From contig NZ_CP061913.1 in NCBI RefSeq assembly GCF_019904175.1, positions 3,596,001 to 3,660,000 of the forward strand: a DNA stretch of 64,000 nt, given 5' to 3'. This stretch comes from Dactylosporangium vinaceum. Lineage in GTDB: Bacteria; Actinomycetota; Actinomycetes; Mycobacteriales; Micromonosporaceae. A model generated the notes under the pieces. That model worked only from the letters and a program-made list of their open reading frames with translations. It was not told the DNA's origin and did no database searches. Made by a program: the position numbers and the translations under genes. This document shows positions 9,309 through 17,723 of the stretch, piece by piece. How positions within the stretch are numbered: position 1 is the stretch's first letter; every line of letters begins with the position of its first letter.

Positions 9309-10388
9309 TTGCCTGCCAGTGTTTCCCTATTCGCGTCCCCGAACAGCTGGATCGAGTCCGACGCCGTCGCGCAGTGTCACCAGGTGGCCGCGTTCGACGG
9401 GATGCGGCACGTCGCCGGCATGCCCGACCTGCACCCCGGCAAGGGGGCGCCGATCGGTGCGGCGATGCTCTCGTCCCTGCTGTACCCGTTCCTCGTCGGC
9501 TCCGACATCGGCTGCGGCATCGCCGTGTTCCCGATCGCCATCAAGAAGCCCGTCCCCGAGCGGCTGGCCGCCCGGTTCCCCGACCTCGACGTCCCGATCG
9601 ACCCTGACGGCGAGGACGTCCCCGGCGGCTGGGTCGAGGGGCTCGGCACCGTGGGCCGGGGCAACCACTTCGTCGAGCTGGCCCGGGTCGACTCCATTGT
9701 GGACGCCGCGCACGCCGAGCGCCTCGGCCTGGCCGAGGGCGCCCTGGTGCTCATCGTCCACAGCGGATCGCGCGGGCACGGCGAGCGGATCCTCCGGGCG
9801 CACACCGAGGTGCACGGGGCCGGGCCCGCCCTGGAGCCGGCCGCGTACCTCGCCGCGCACGACGACGCCGTGCGCTGGGGCTCGCTCAACCGGCGGCTGC
9901 TCGCCGAGCGGGTCGCCCTCGCCCTCGGTGCGGAGCCGACCGAGCCCGTCATCGATCAGTGCCACAATCTCGTCGAGGTCCGTGACGGGGCCTATCTGCA
10001 CCGCAAGGGGGCCGCGCCCGGCGACGGGCGGGATGTGCTCATTGCGGGGACTCGCGGTACCCCCTCGTATGTGGTGGCCGCCCACGCGGGGGCCGACGCG
10101 GGCTGGTCGGTCGCCCACGGTGCGGGCCGCAAGATGTCCCGGGCCGACGCCCTGCGCCGGGGCAAGGCGAAGCACACCGTCGAGGAGCTGCGCCGCACCC
10201 CGGTCGGCTCGATCGTGGTGTGCGGCGACCGGCAGCTGCTGTTCGAGGAGGCCCCGACCGCCTACAAGCGCATCGAGCAGGTCATCGGCGACCTCACCGG
10301 GCACGCCCTGGCCACGCCGGTCGCCGTCACCGTCCCGGTCGTCACCTACAAGACGGCCGAGCACGACCGGCGCCGGGCACGTTCATGA
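9309..10388 (+). CDS. rtcB: RtcB-family RNA ligase, PrfH-coupled type (RtcB2-like)
   Basis: The 359-residue product has the RtcB metal/guanylate core: 'VGSDIGCGIAVF' (D66, C69), 'GRGNHFVEL', 'HSGSRGHG', 'QCHNLVE' and 'AHGAGRKMSR'. RtcB enzymes join 2',3'-cyclic phosphate or 3'-phosphate ends to 5'-OH ends using GTP and Mn. The short length and the downstream prfH mark the release-factor-H-coupled subgroup, reported to reseal 16S rRNA cut at the decoding centre. I choose TTG at 9309 because GAAGGA sits 9 bases upstream; the longer TTG at 9264 adds a low-complexity tail. It overlaps prfH by ATGA. Confidence 0.9.
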   Translation: MPASVSLFASPNSWIESDAVAQCHQVAAFDGMRHVAGMPDLHPGKGAPIGAAMLSSLLYPFLVGSDIGCGIAVFPIAIKKPVPERLAARFPDLDVPIDPDGEDVPGGWVEGLGTVGRGNHFVELARVDSIVDAAHAERLGLAEGALVLIVHSGSRGHGERILRAHTEVHGAGPALEPAAYLAAHDDAVRWGSLNRRLLAERVALALGAEPTEPVIDQCHNLVEVRDGAYLHRKGAAPGDGRDVLIAGTRGTPSYVVAAHAGADAGWSVAHGAGRKMSRADALRRGKAKHTVEELRRTPVGSIVVCGDRQLLFEEAPTAYKRIEQVIGDLTGHALATPVAVTVPVVTYKTAEHDRRRARS

Positions 10389-10993
10389 CCGTGCACCTGA
10401 TGCTGTCGGCCGGCCGCGGGCCGCTGGAATGCGCGTGGGCCGTGGCCAAGCTGATGTCACGGCTCACGGCCGACGCGGCCCGGCACCGCGTCGGCGTGGC
10501 CGTCGCCGAGCGGGTGCCCGGTGAGCGCCCGGGCACGCTGCGCTCGGTCGTGCTGACGCTGAGCGGCGCCGGAGCCGAGGCGTTCGCCGCGGCGTGGACG
10601 GGCACGCTGTGCTGGCAGGCGCCGAGCCCGTACCGCCCGAACCACGGCCGCAAGAACTGGTACGTCATCGGTGGGCGCTGCTCGCTCGACGCCCCGCGGA
10701 CCGCGTTCCAGGAGTCGGACGTCTCGCTGGTGCCCTGCCGCACCGGTGGCCCCGGCGGCCAGAACCGCAACAAGGTCAGCACCGCGGTCCGGGCCACCCA
10801 CCGCCCGAGCGGCCTGGTCGTCGTGGTCGACACCGAACGCCACTTCGGCCTCAACCGCAGCCTCGCGTTGCAGCAGTTGCGGGAGCGCCTGGAGCGCGAG
10901 GACCGGGCCGCCGCCCGGGCCCTGACCTCCGCCCGCTGGCACATGCACGACGAACTCGTCCGCGGCGACCCGATCCGCACCGAACGTCCCTAA
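10385..10993 (+). CDS. prfH: Peptide chain release factor H homologue (PrfH)
   Basis: A 202-residue class I release-factor-like protein. It keeps the hydrolysis motif in 'GGPGGQNRNKV' (GGQ about residues 124-126) and the downstream 'TAVRATHRPSGLVVVV' strand, but lacks the full-length RF1/RF2 codon-recognition domain. This is the PrfH type, which releases nascent chains from ribosomes damaged in the decoding centre so that the companion RtcB can reseal the 16S rRNA. Its ATG overlaps the rtcB stop, giving the standard rtcB-prfH operon order. A perfect 8-bp stem-loop follows 17 bases after its stop. Confidence 0.9.
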   Translation: MTVHLMLSAGRGPLECAWAVAKLMSRLTADAARHRVGVAVAERVPGERPGTLRSVVLTLSGAGAEAFAAAWTGTLCWQAPSPYRPNHGRKNWYVIGGRCSLDAPRTAFQESDVSLVPCRTGGPGGQNRNKVSTAVRATHRPSGLVVVVDTERHFGLNRSLALQQLRERLEREDRAAARALTSARWHMHDELVRGDPIRTERP

Positions 10994-11009
10994 AGCCGGG
11001 GGATGGGCC

Positions 11010-11030
11010 GCCGATGAGCAGATCATCGGC
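11010..11030 (+). terminator. Stem-loop between prfH and the chemoreceptor gene
   Basis: GCCGATGA and TCATCGGC form a perfect 8-bp stem with a 5-base loop. There is no T-run after it, so it may be a weak terminator for rtcB-prfH or part of the leader of the chemoreceptor gene 40 bases downstream. Confidence 0.35.
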
Positions 11031-11069
11031 TGTATCCGGGCAGCCTCGCCCTGATGGGACGGAAACGGC

Positions 11070-12722
11070 ATGAGCGTGAACACCGCGCCGATCGAGGTGA
11101 CGGTCCGGCGCAACGCGCTGGGCGGGTTCATCGCCGACCGGCCCGTCGGCGTGAAGAACCTGATCGGCGTGGTGCTCGTCGCGCTCGTCGCCGTCGGGGT
11201 CGGGGTGCTGTCGATCGTCAGCATGGGCCGGGTCAACGACCGGCTCGACACTCTGAAGTCCGAGCATCTGGAGAGCGTGCAGCAGCTGGTGGTGATCCGG
11301 CAGGGGGTCGCCGAGAACTACCGGGCCCAGTCGCTGTTCGCCTGGTCCTCCTACGACCCGACGCTCGGGCCCCGCGCCAAGGACGCCCGCAGCAACGGCG
11401 ACACGCTGGTGAACGGGGCCATCCAGGCGTACCAGGGGCACACCGCCGATTCACCGGCCCGCAGCGCCGCGCTCGCGGCGTTCGCGAAGGCCTGGGCCGA
11501 CTACAGTAACCTGCGCAACGTCGTCGTGTTCCAGGAGCAGCCCGCCGCCGGCACCACCGTCACGGCCGACGCCGCCGAGCGCAACACGCAGTGGCAGGGC
11601 CTCGAGAAGCAGATGAACGACTCGCTGTCGCAGCTGCAGCAGCTGGAGGCCACCCAGGCCGACGCCGAGGCCGCGAATGCCGCCAGCGCCTATCACAGCT
11701 CGCGCGACTGGACCATCGGTTCGCTGATCGTGGGCCTGGTCGTGGCCCTGCTCGTGGTCGTGCTCATCGGCCGGCGCATGAGCCGGCAGCTGCGCACGGT
11801 CTCCGAAACGTTGCGTGCCGCGGCTGACGGCGATCTGACGAAGCGGGCGGAGGTCTTGTCCCGCGACGAGCTGGGTGCGATGGCGGTGGCCGTCAACCAG
11901 GCGAACGCCGGCATCGGCCGTACCGTCGAGACGCTGACGACCGCCGCCCGCACGCTGGGCGAGAGCACGCACCGCCTCACCGGCGTCACCGCGCGGATCG
12001 GCGACAGTGCGCAGGCGGCCGCGGCTCGGGCGAACGTCGTCGCCGGTGACGCGGGCACCGTGTCGCACAACGTGCAGACGCTCGCCGCGGGCTCGCAGGA
12101 GATGGGGGCGTCGATCCGGGAGATCGCGCAGAACGCCAACGACGCCGCCCGCGTCGCCTCCGAGGCGGTCGGGGTCGCGGAGCAGACGAACCACACGGTG
12201 TCGAAGCTGGGCGACTCCAGCACCGAGATCGGCAACGTCGTCAAGGTGATCACGTCGATCGCCGAGCAGACGAACCTCCTCGCCCTCAACGCCACCATCG
12301 AGGCCGCCCGGGCCGGCGCGGCCGGCAAGGGCTTCGCGGTGGTGGCCAGTGAGGTGAAGGACCTGGCGCAGGAGACGGCGCGGGCCACGGAGGACATCTC
12401 GCGGCGGGTGGAGGCGATCCAGGCCGACACCCACAATGCGGTGGCCGCGATCGGGGAGATCAGTCAGATCATCGCGCGGATCAACGACTACCAGCTGACG
12501 ATCGCGTCGGCGGTGGAGGAGCAGACGGCCACGACGGGGGAGATGAGCCGCAGTGTCGGCGACGCGGCCCACGGTGCGCAGAGCATCGCCGGCAACATCT
12601 CCGGCGTCGCCGATGCGGCGCAGACGACCACGTCGACCCTGGCCGAGGTGGACCAGACGGTGGCCGAGCTGACCCGCGTCGCGGGCGACCTGCAGCACGC
12701 GGTGGGCCGCTTCCGGGTCTGA
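11070..12722 (+). CDS. Methyl-accepting chemotaxis protein
   Basis: The 550-residue chemoreceptor has a cytoplasmic N terminus, a first helix (about 30-52), an outside helical sensor of about 155 residues (four-helix-bundle type, 'YRAQSLFAWSSYDP'), a second helix (about 211-231), a HAMP domain and a long signalling coiled coil. The hairpin is the conserved 'EQTNLLALNATIEAARAG' (about 400-417), followed by 'GFAVVASEVKDLA', where CheA and CheW bind. No che or flagellar genes are nearby, so its array partners are elsewhere. The ATG follows 'GGGACGGAAACGGC'; it stands alone after the prfH operon. Confidence 0.93.
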   Translation: MSVNTAPIEVTVRRNALGGFIADRPVGVKNLIGVVLVALVAVGVGVLSIVSMGRVNDRLDTLKSEHLESVQQLVVIRQGVAENYRAQSLFAWSSYDPTLGPRAKDARSNGDTLVNGAIQAYQGHTADSPARSAALAAFAKAWADYSNLRNVVVFQEQPAAGTTVTADAAERNTQWQGLEKQMNDSLSQLQQLEATQADAEAANAASAYHSSRDWTIGSLIVGLVVALLVVVLIGRRMSRQLRTVSETLRAAADGDLTKRAEVLSRDELGAMAVAVNQANAGIGRTVETLTTAARTLGESTHRLTGVTARIGDSAQAAAARANVVAGDAGTVSHNVQTLAAGSQEMGASIREIAQNANDAARVASEAVGVAEQTNHTVSKLGDSSTEIGNVVKVITSIAEQTNLLALNATIEAARAGAAGKGFAVVASEVKDLAQETARATEDISRRVEAIQADTHNAVAAIGEISQIIARINDYQLTIASAVEEQTATTGEMSRSVGDAAHGAQSIAGNISGVADAAQTTTSTLAEVDQTVAELTRVAGDLQHAVGRFRV

Positions 12723-12775
12723 CGTCTGACGCGAAAGTGATAGTGACAGTCGTCGATAGGTGACAGGGTGTGGGG

Positions 12776-13873
12776 ATGACTCCCCACAGCCGTCGCTTCG
12801 TGGCCGCCTTCACCGCCGTGCTGGCCGCCGCGCTGCTGTTGCTCGTGCCCGGGTCGCCGGCCGCGGCCGCCACCGCTGATCGGTTCGGGTTCGCGCTCGT
12901 CGACAATCCGGCGGTGCCGACCTGGACGGTGCTGCCGGTGCCGTACCAGTTCGGCAGCTGGGCCTCGCCCGCCGTGGCGACCGGTGGCAAGGTCGCCACC
13001 GGGCGGTTCCTCGTGCGCTTCCCCGGCATCGGGGCCGGGGCGCGGGGCAACGTGCACGTGACAGCGGCCGCCCGTGACGGCCGGTTCTGCGAGACCGTGC
13101 GGTGGTACTCCTCCGGCCTCGACGAGATCGTCGACGTCCAGTGTTTCAAGGCCGGCGGCTCGCCCGCCGACACGCCGTTCACGGTGCTGTGGACGGTCAG
13201 CTCCGGTGTGCTGCCCACCGGCACCGGGGCGTACGCATCGCTCCAGGTCACCGGGAACACGCTGACCCAGGCGTACAACTCGACGGGCAGCCCGGTGTCG
13301 GTCACGCCCGTGGCGGTCGGCGTCTACGCGGTGAAGCTCGCCGGTGTCGGCCTGGCCAGCGGCGTGCAGGCGGGCAACGTGCAGGTCACCGCCGTGCAGC
13401 CCAACGCGCAGCCGCGCCGCTGCAAGATTCTCAAGTGGGGGGCCGCGGGCGTGGACGTCGTCGGGTACGTCGCCTGCCACGATCCGGTCACCGGCGCCCC
13501 GATGAACAGCGACTTCACCGCCTCGTACCACCGTGAGCGGTCGGTTTACGCGTCGTTCGGGCCGCCGAAGTACTTCGGGTACCTCGCCACCCCGTACGGC
13601 GGGCCGACGAACTTCTCCTACCCGCTCGGCGTCGGTGCCAACGGCTGGGGTCCGCTGGGCACCGGCACCTACACGGTCAAGTTCCCGGTGCTGCACGAGA
13701 AGGCCACGACCGCCCACCTGACGGCGATCGGCGACGGGCCCGGCTACTGCACGCTCCTGGACAAGTGGGTCCTCGCCGGCGCCGCGGACGCGGTGGTGCC
13801 GGTGGCCTGCTTCGACAACGCCGGCAACCCGGACAAGAGCGAGTTCAGCGTCGCGTTCTCCTCGAGCGTCTGA
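12776..13873 (+). CDS. Secreted protein of three related repeats, unknown function
   Basis: A Sec signal peptide (about residues 1-33, ending 'SPAAAA') precedes three repeats of about 110 residues. Each has the pattern 'G.Y.VKFPG.G....NVHVTA', one Cys before 'KW' or 'RW', 'D.VV.V.C', and 'G.P.DS.FTV..S'. The two Cys per repeat probably pair outside the cell. The family looks like an actinobacterial exoprotein of all-beta repeats; I do not know a function. I prefer ATG 12776, with AGGG 7 bases upstream, over the in-frame GTG at 12770. The next gene is convergent, 30 bases away. Confidence 0.75.
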   Translation: MTPHSRRFVAAFTAVLAAALLLLVPGSPAAAATADRFGFALVDNPAVPTWTVLPVPYQFGSWASPAVATGGKVATGRFLVRFPGIGAGARGNVHVTAAARDGRFCETVRWYSSGLDEIVDVQCFKAGGSPADTPFTVLWTVSSGVLPTGTGAYASLQVTGNTLTQAYNSTGSPVSVTPVAVGVYAVKLAGVGLASGVQAGNVQVTAVQPNAQPRRCKILKWGAAGVDVVGYVACHDPVTGAPMNSDFTASYHRERSVYASFGPPKYFGYLATPYGGPTNFSYPLGVGANGWGPLGTGTYTVKFPVLHEKATTAHLTAIGDGPGYCTLLDKWVLAGAADAVVPVACFDNAGNPDKSEFSVAFSSSV

Positions 13874-13903
13874 CCCCGGGCCGCCCCGGGCCCGGCACCG
13901 ACG

Positions 13904-14347
13904 TCAGGCCTGGGGCGCGAACGGGCGCACGCCGTAGCGCTCGGACTGGCTGATCACGTCCCACAGGACCTGCGGGGCCCGGGCGCCCTGCATGGTGGCG
14001 ACGGTCTTGGTGCGCTCGCCGCGGTAGGTGACAGTGACACGGTAGGCGTACCTGTCGCAGCACGTGTGCTTCGGCAGGTACGCGGCGTGCAGGCGCTGGA
14101 ACCGCCGGGTGCCGGCCAGCCGCAGCGCGGGCGCCCCGCCGACGGTGGTGGTGTCGACGACGAACGCGGTGTGCTCACCGGCGAAGCCGCCCGAGCGCTC
14201 CAGCACGATCTGCGTCGCCGCCTGCGTCGCCGCGCCCGCGCCCATCGGCCCCGCCGCCGCGGCCGGTGCGGCCGGTGCGATGAGCGCGGCCGCGGCCGCC
14301 GCGGCGATACCGATGCCGGCGCCGCTGCGCAGAATGGTGCGTTGCAT
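13904..14347 (-). CDS. Secreted emfourin-like (protealysin inhibitor family) protein
   Basis: An Ala-rich signal peptide (about 30 residues, 'LIAPAAPAAAAG') is followed by a domain starting 'IVLERSGGFAGEHTAFVVD' and continuing 'YRVTVTYRGERTKTVATMQG..PQVLWDVI'. That order matches the emfourin/protealysin-inhibitor fold, small proteins that block M4 (thermolysin-type) metallopeptidases, so it may be a secreted protease inhibitor. No M4 peptidase gene lies in the window. ATG 14347 has a GGGGGTGG stretch before it; the in-frame GTG at 14356 is an alternative. 'KHTCCDRY' is an unusual Cys pair. Confidence 0.65.
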   Translation of the reverse strand: MQRTILRSGAGIGIAAAAAAALIAPAAPAAAAGPMGAGAATQAATQIVLERSGGFAGEHTAFVVDTTTVGGAPALRLAGTRRFQRLHAAYLPKHTCCDRYAYRVTVTYRGERTKTVATMQGARAPQVLWDVISQSERYGVRPFAPQA

Positions 14348-14468
14348 GATGGCCACCCCCGTGTGCCGGGCACCGCCGTTCGATGCCTCAGCACGAGCAC
14401 ACCACGCCTCGGCGGCCGGGTGGCCCGGTATCGGCGGAAGTCAGCCGGTGGTGCGGCAACGTCCCGGA

Positions 14469-15104
14469 TCAGCCGGTGAACGTTGCCGAGCGCTTCCGGT
14501 CCTCGTACTCGGCCGCCGTCAACAGCCCCTTCGCGTAGTCGTCGATCGCCCGCTCCAGGACGCCGAGCCGATCCGGAGTGCCGGGTTCGGCGAGGACCGC
14601 CCGCAGCCGCCGGTACTGCGCATCGTCGATGACGCCGTTGTCGTGCAGCCGCCGCAGCCGGCGCCCGGGCGACCCGGAGCTCTGCGGCTGCGCGGTCCGC
14701 CCGGACCGGCGCTGGACGAGGATGCCGAGGCCGACCGGGATGAAGACGCCACCCATGATGTAGCTGCCGAGCCTCGCGTCGGCCGGCATCGAATCCTGCA
14801 GCGCGCTCTTGAGGATCGCGGCGACGCCGAGCCCGACGAACCCGGCGACCCACACCCACTGCCCGGTACCCCGCCCGTTGAGCCCGTTGCGGCTGATCGC
14901 GATCCCGGCCAGCCAGACCAGCACCCCGCCCACGAGCACCAGCGTGAACGGCACCGTCCCGGGCGGGCACGCGTGCCGGCTGAGGTACGGCCCGCCCGAC
15001 GCGCAGCTGCCGGTGTTGAGCAGCCAGTGCATCGCGACAGCCATCGCGGCGACCCCGGCCAGCCCGGCCACGACACTCAGCACGTCCCGCACGACGGGTT
15101 TCAT
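14469..15104 (-). CDS. Four-helix membrane protein with SHOCT-like C terminus
   Basis: The 211-residue protein has four hydrophobic segments (about residues 8-27, 49-68, 81-98 and 113-130). An Arg-rich linker leads to two short helix pairs: 'RRLRRLHDNGVIDDAQYRRLRAVL' and 'LERAIDDYAKGLLTAAEYEDRKR'. The second pattern (short helix, 'G.LT..EYE..K') is the SHOCT-type oligomerisation module common at the ends of bacterial membrane proteins. An outside loop carries two Cys ('GSCASGG', 'RHACPPG'). No enzyme motif is seen; the function is unknown. Confidence 0.75.
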   Translation of the reverse strand: MKPVVRDVLSVVAGLAGVAAMAVAMHWLLNTGSCASGGPYLSRHACPPGTVPFTLVLVGGVLVWLAGIAISRNGLNGRGTGQWVWVAGFVGLGVAAILKSALQDSMPADARLGSYIMGGVFIPVGLGILVQRRSGRTAQPQSSGSPGRRLRRLHDNGVIDDAQYRRLRAVLAEPGTPDRLGVLERAIDDYAKGLLTAAEYEDRKRSATFTG

Positions 15105-15158
15105 GCGTGCGAGGGTGACACAGGCCGCGCCGCCACGCGCTGTCCGATTGGCGACGGG

Positions 15159-15617
15159 CTACCGCTGCAGCTGCTCCGCGACCCGCGCCAGGCCGTCGCG
15201 GATGAGGCGGCCGTAGTCGTCGTCGCCGAGGGCGCCGATCGTGTCGCGGGCACGCTGGAGGTACGCCCGGGCCTGATCGACCTCACCGAGCTTGCGGTGG
15301 CACTCGGCGAGGTTGAGGTACAGCGACGGGTAGAGCCCGGCCACCGACAGCGGCACGCCGGCCGCGGCGACCTGCTCGTCGGTGATCCGCCCGGCGGCGT
15401 CAAGGGCCCGCAGGTCCCAGACGAGCTCGTCGCGGGGGTCGTCCTGCACGTCGGCCATCGAGTGCGCCAGCACGCACACCGGCAGCGGGTCACCCCGCTC
15501 GCCGCCGATGTCCGCCCAGATCTCGGCGAACCGCTCCCGGGCCGCGGCCCGCCGGCCCTGGCCGTGGTGCAGGGCCACGGCCTCGGCGATGCGGGCCAGC
15601 GTCGCGTCGACGGGCAA
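15159..15617 (-). CDS. Tetratricopeptide-repeat-like protein
   Basis: A 152-residue all-helical protein with TPR-like pairs: 'ALHHGQGRRAAARERFAEIWADIG' and 'YLNLAECHRKLGEVDQARAYLQRARD'. There is no signal peptide or membrane segment. I choose the TTG at 15617 because AGGAG lies 6 bases upstream and the product then begins 'PVDATLARIAEAV'. A longer reading to 15713 adds a low-complexity leader with no ribosome site. It is divergent from the damaged sigma gene 200 bases away. A protein-binding adaptor role is all that can be said. Confidence 0.7.
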   Translation of the reverse strand: MPVDATLARIAEAVALHHGQGRRAAARERFAEIWADIGGERGDPLPVCVLAHSMADVQDDPRDELVWDLRALDAAGRITDEQVAAAGVPLSVAGLYPSLYLNLAECHRKLGEVDQARAYLQRARDTIGALGDDDYGRLIRDGLARVAEQLQR

Positions 15618-15816
15618 TGCAGACTCCTGGTGAACCTCGAGCAGTCCCGCGCGCATCGACCGGGTGGAGGCCCACGAGGGAGGTGGCGGTCGCGCACAGC
15701 GTACGACAGTCACGGGCGCGGGTGCCCCGGCCGTGTGACGCCGCTGCTGAGAAAAGGCCGGCGCGGCCGGTGACGATCGGGCCGGTGCCGGACACAGACG
15801 GGGTGGAGGTGGACGG

Positions 15817-16182
15817 GTGACGGCCGAGGACGAGTTCTCCGCGGTGTTCGCGCGGCACTACCGCGACGTCGAGCGCTACCTGTACCGGCGCGCGCCCGAC
15901 GCCCCGGTGACGGACCTGGTGGCCGAGGTGTTCCTCGTCGCGTGGCGGCGCTGGGAGGAGCTCCCGGCCGGCCGGGAGCTGCCGTGGCTCTACGCGGCGG
16001 CCGGGCACGTCCTCGCCAACGAGCTGCGCGGGCGGCAGCGGCACCGGCGGCTCGCACCGCCGCGTTCGCGATGCGCCTGGCCCGCGCCCGCCGCCGGCTG
16101 CGGGCCGCGCTCGCGCCGCCACCTCCGGCACCGGCGTTCATCCGCACACCGACCGGGGAGCAGGCATGAGGAGACGCATTGA
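15817..16182 (+). pseudogene. ECF sigma factor lacking region 4 (probable pseudogene)
   Basis: A clear ribosome site (GGAGG) and GTG start open a sigma-70 region 2: 'FSAVFARHYRDVERYLYRR', 'LVAEVFLVAWRRWEE', 'PWLYAAAGHVLANELRGRQRHRRL' (residues 8-84). The frame then turns to Arg-rich nonsense, while another frame (from about 16055) gives 'TAAFAMRLARARRRLRAAL', the last helix of region 4. Most of region 4, roughly 70-80 residues, is therefore missing and the remaining pieces are out of frame. The product could bind core polymerase but not a -35 element. Its partner, a CU044_5270 gene, starts at 16166 inside its tail. Confidence 0.75.
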
Positions 16183-17158
16183 TTCGACGCTGGCCGGGCT
16201 CGACCCCGCCGCCGGCCTGAGCGACGAGCCCGGCACCGCCGACCGCGCGGCGACGCTGCGGGCGATCCTGGCGACGCCGCGCGACGCGACCCGCCGGACC
16301 CCGGGCCGGCCCCGGCGCCGGCTGGTGCTGGCCGGGGCCGGACTGGCCGCGGCCGCGGCGGCGAGCGCGGCCGTCGGACTGCGCGGGGAGCCGCAGCCCG
16401 CGTACGCGGCGACGCCACCGCCGCTGCGCTACGAGCGGCCGGCCGGCGGGCGCTCCACGGGCGAGCTCCTGCGGGCGATCGCCACGGCCGCCGCGGGCTC
16501 GCCGGTGCGGGGGGTGGGGGACTACGGGTACATCCACCTGCAGCAATGGACGCTGGCCAACCCCAGCATGGCGCCGCGCGGGGCGTATCTGACGGTGGAC
16601 CCGTCCGAGCTGTGGCTGTGGTACCGGCGGGCCGACGGCTCCGGCCGGACGGTCGTCGCGGACGCGCTCGGGCGGCGGGAGTCGCGGCTGGACCCGGGCT
16701 CGTTCAACCGGATCGGCCCCGGCGACCTGCGCGACGCGCTGCTGGTCAGCGGGCGCACGCAGATGTTCGACGTGACCGGGGAGTCGTCGCCGCTCGGCGG
16801 ATACGCGCAGCTCGGGCACGATCAGGTGCCGGCGCCGGGGCTGCGGGCGGAGGCGTTGCGGCTGCTGGCGGAGCTGCCCGGGCTGCAGTACACCGGGCGC
16901 GTCCGCGATCGCGCTGGACGTACCGGAGCGGCCTTCTCTTTGGACTTCGATGCGAGGACGGGGCCGGTCCGCGACACCGTCATCGTCGATGCGGCCACCG
17001 GCGAGCTGCTCGGCTTCGAGCGTATGCTGCTGGCCCTGCGCGACCCCCGGTTCCTCGAGGAGCTGACGCCCGGGTGGGCGCCGCTGCGGGTCCGCACGCC
17101 GGCCGTCGTCGCGTATACCGTCTTCCTCGAAGCAGCACTTCGCGGGAACGACAGCTAG
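16166..17158 (+). CDS. CU044_5270-family membrane protein (sigma-factor partner)
   Basis: The 330-residue protein has an N-terminal cytoplasmic part ('LAGLDPAAGLSDEPGTADRAATLRAIL'), one membrane helix (about residues 51-70) and a large outside domain with 'YGYIHLQQWTL' and 'VIVDAATGELLGFERML'. This is the layout of the actinobacterial CU044_5270 family, which routinely follows an ECF sigma gene and probably acts with it as anti-sigma or sensor. Here the sigma gene directly upstream is broken. GGGGAG gives a good ribosome site. A second sigma gene starts 35 bases downstream. Confidence 0.8.
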   Translation: MRRRIDSTLAGLDPAAGLSDEPGTADRAATLRAILATPRDATRRTPGRPRRRLVLAGAGLAAAAAASAAVGLRGEPQPAYAATPPPLRYERPAGGRSTGELLRAIATAAAGSPVRGVGDYGYIHLQQWTLANPSMAPRGAYLTVDPSELWLWYRRADGSGRTVVADALGRRESRLDPGSFNRIGPGDLRDALLVSGRTQMFDVTGESSPLGGYAQLGHDQVPAPGLRAEALRLLAELPGLQYTGRVRDRAGRTGAAFSLDFDARTGPVRDTVIVDAATGELLGFERMLLALRDPRFLEELTPGWAPLRVRTPAVVAYTVFLEAALRGNDS

Positions 17159-17193
17159 CCGGTGCAACCTCCGGCACCTCGGAGCCGGTCAAG

Positions 17194-17721
17194 GTGAACG
17201 TGAGACTCATTGGAAGGCCCGGCGTCACCGCCCGTGACCAGCAGTTCCACGAGTTCGTGGCGCAGCGGCGCGGTGCGCTGCTGCACACGGCCCGGCTGCT
17301 GACCGCGGGGGACGCGCATCTGGCCGAGGACCTCGTGCAGACGGCTCTGACCAAGCTGTACGTCTCATGGTCGGCGTTCCGGCGGGCCCACAACCCCGAC
17401 GGGTACGTGCGGCGGGTGCTGGTCAACGCCCTGACCGACGAGCGCCGGCGGGTCTGGCGGCGCTTCGAGCGCAGCGTGCCCGACCTGCCCGAGCAGGCCG
17501 GTCCGGACGCCGCCACCGACGACCCCGAGCTCGCCGAGGCGCTGCGCGCCCTGCCGCCCCGGATGCGGGCGGCTGTGGTGTTCCGGTTCGTCTACGAGCT
17601 CGACGTCGCCGAGACGGCGCAGGCGCTGGGCATCTCGGCCGGCACCGTCAAGAGCCAGACCGCGCGGGCGCTCGGCAAGCTGCGCGAACGGCTCCAGTCA
17701 ACCCCACAAGGAGTGAAGTGA
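17194..17721 (+). CDS. SigE-family ECF RNA polymerase sigma factor
   Basis: The 175-residue product has sigma region 2 ('RGALLHTARLLTAGDAHLAEDLVQTALTKLYVSW', about 25-60) and an intact region 4 ('ALPPRMRAAVVFRFVYELDVAETAQALGISAGTVKSQTARALGKLRERL', helix-turn-helix about 137-160). Unlike the sigma gene 1.4 kb upstream, nothing is missing. The start is GTG 17194 (GGAG 9 bases upstream) or GTG 17200. The stop is 2 bases before the ATG of the membrane protein that follows, its likely regulator. Confidence 0.88.
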   Translation: MNVRLIGRPGVTARDQQFHEFVAQRRGALLHTARLLTAGDAHLAEDLVQTALTKLYVSWSAFRRAHNPDGYVRRVLVNALTDERRRVWRRFERSVPDLPEQAGPDAATDDPELAEALRALPPRMRAAVVFRFVYELDVAETAQALGISAGTVKSQTARALGKLRERLQSTPQGVK

Positions 17722-17723
17722 CA

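Noticed and set aside
11031..11069. Possible cyclic-di-GMP riboswitch before the chemoreceptor (GGGACGGAAACGG)
   Set aside because: It resembles only part of the class I core; the second half and tetraloop receptor are absent before the start codon.
13874..13903. Hairpin between the three-repeat protein and the emfourin-like gene
   Set aside because: Only about 6 paired bases in a GC-run; not distinguishable from background.
14064..15773. 569-codon plus-strand frame antisense to the emfourin-like and SHOCT genes
   Set aside because: Low-complexity composition; the minus-strand genes have signal peptides, membrane helices and family patterns.
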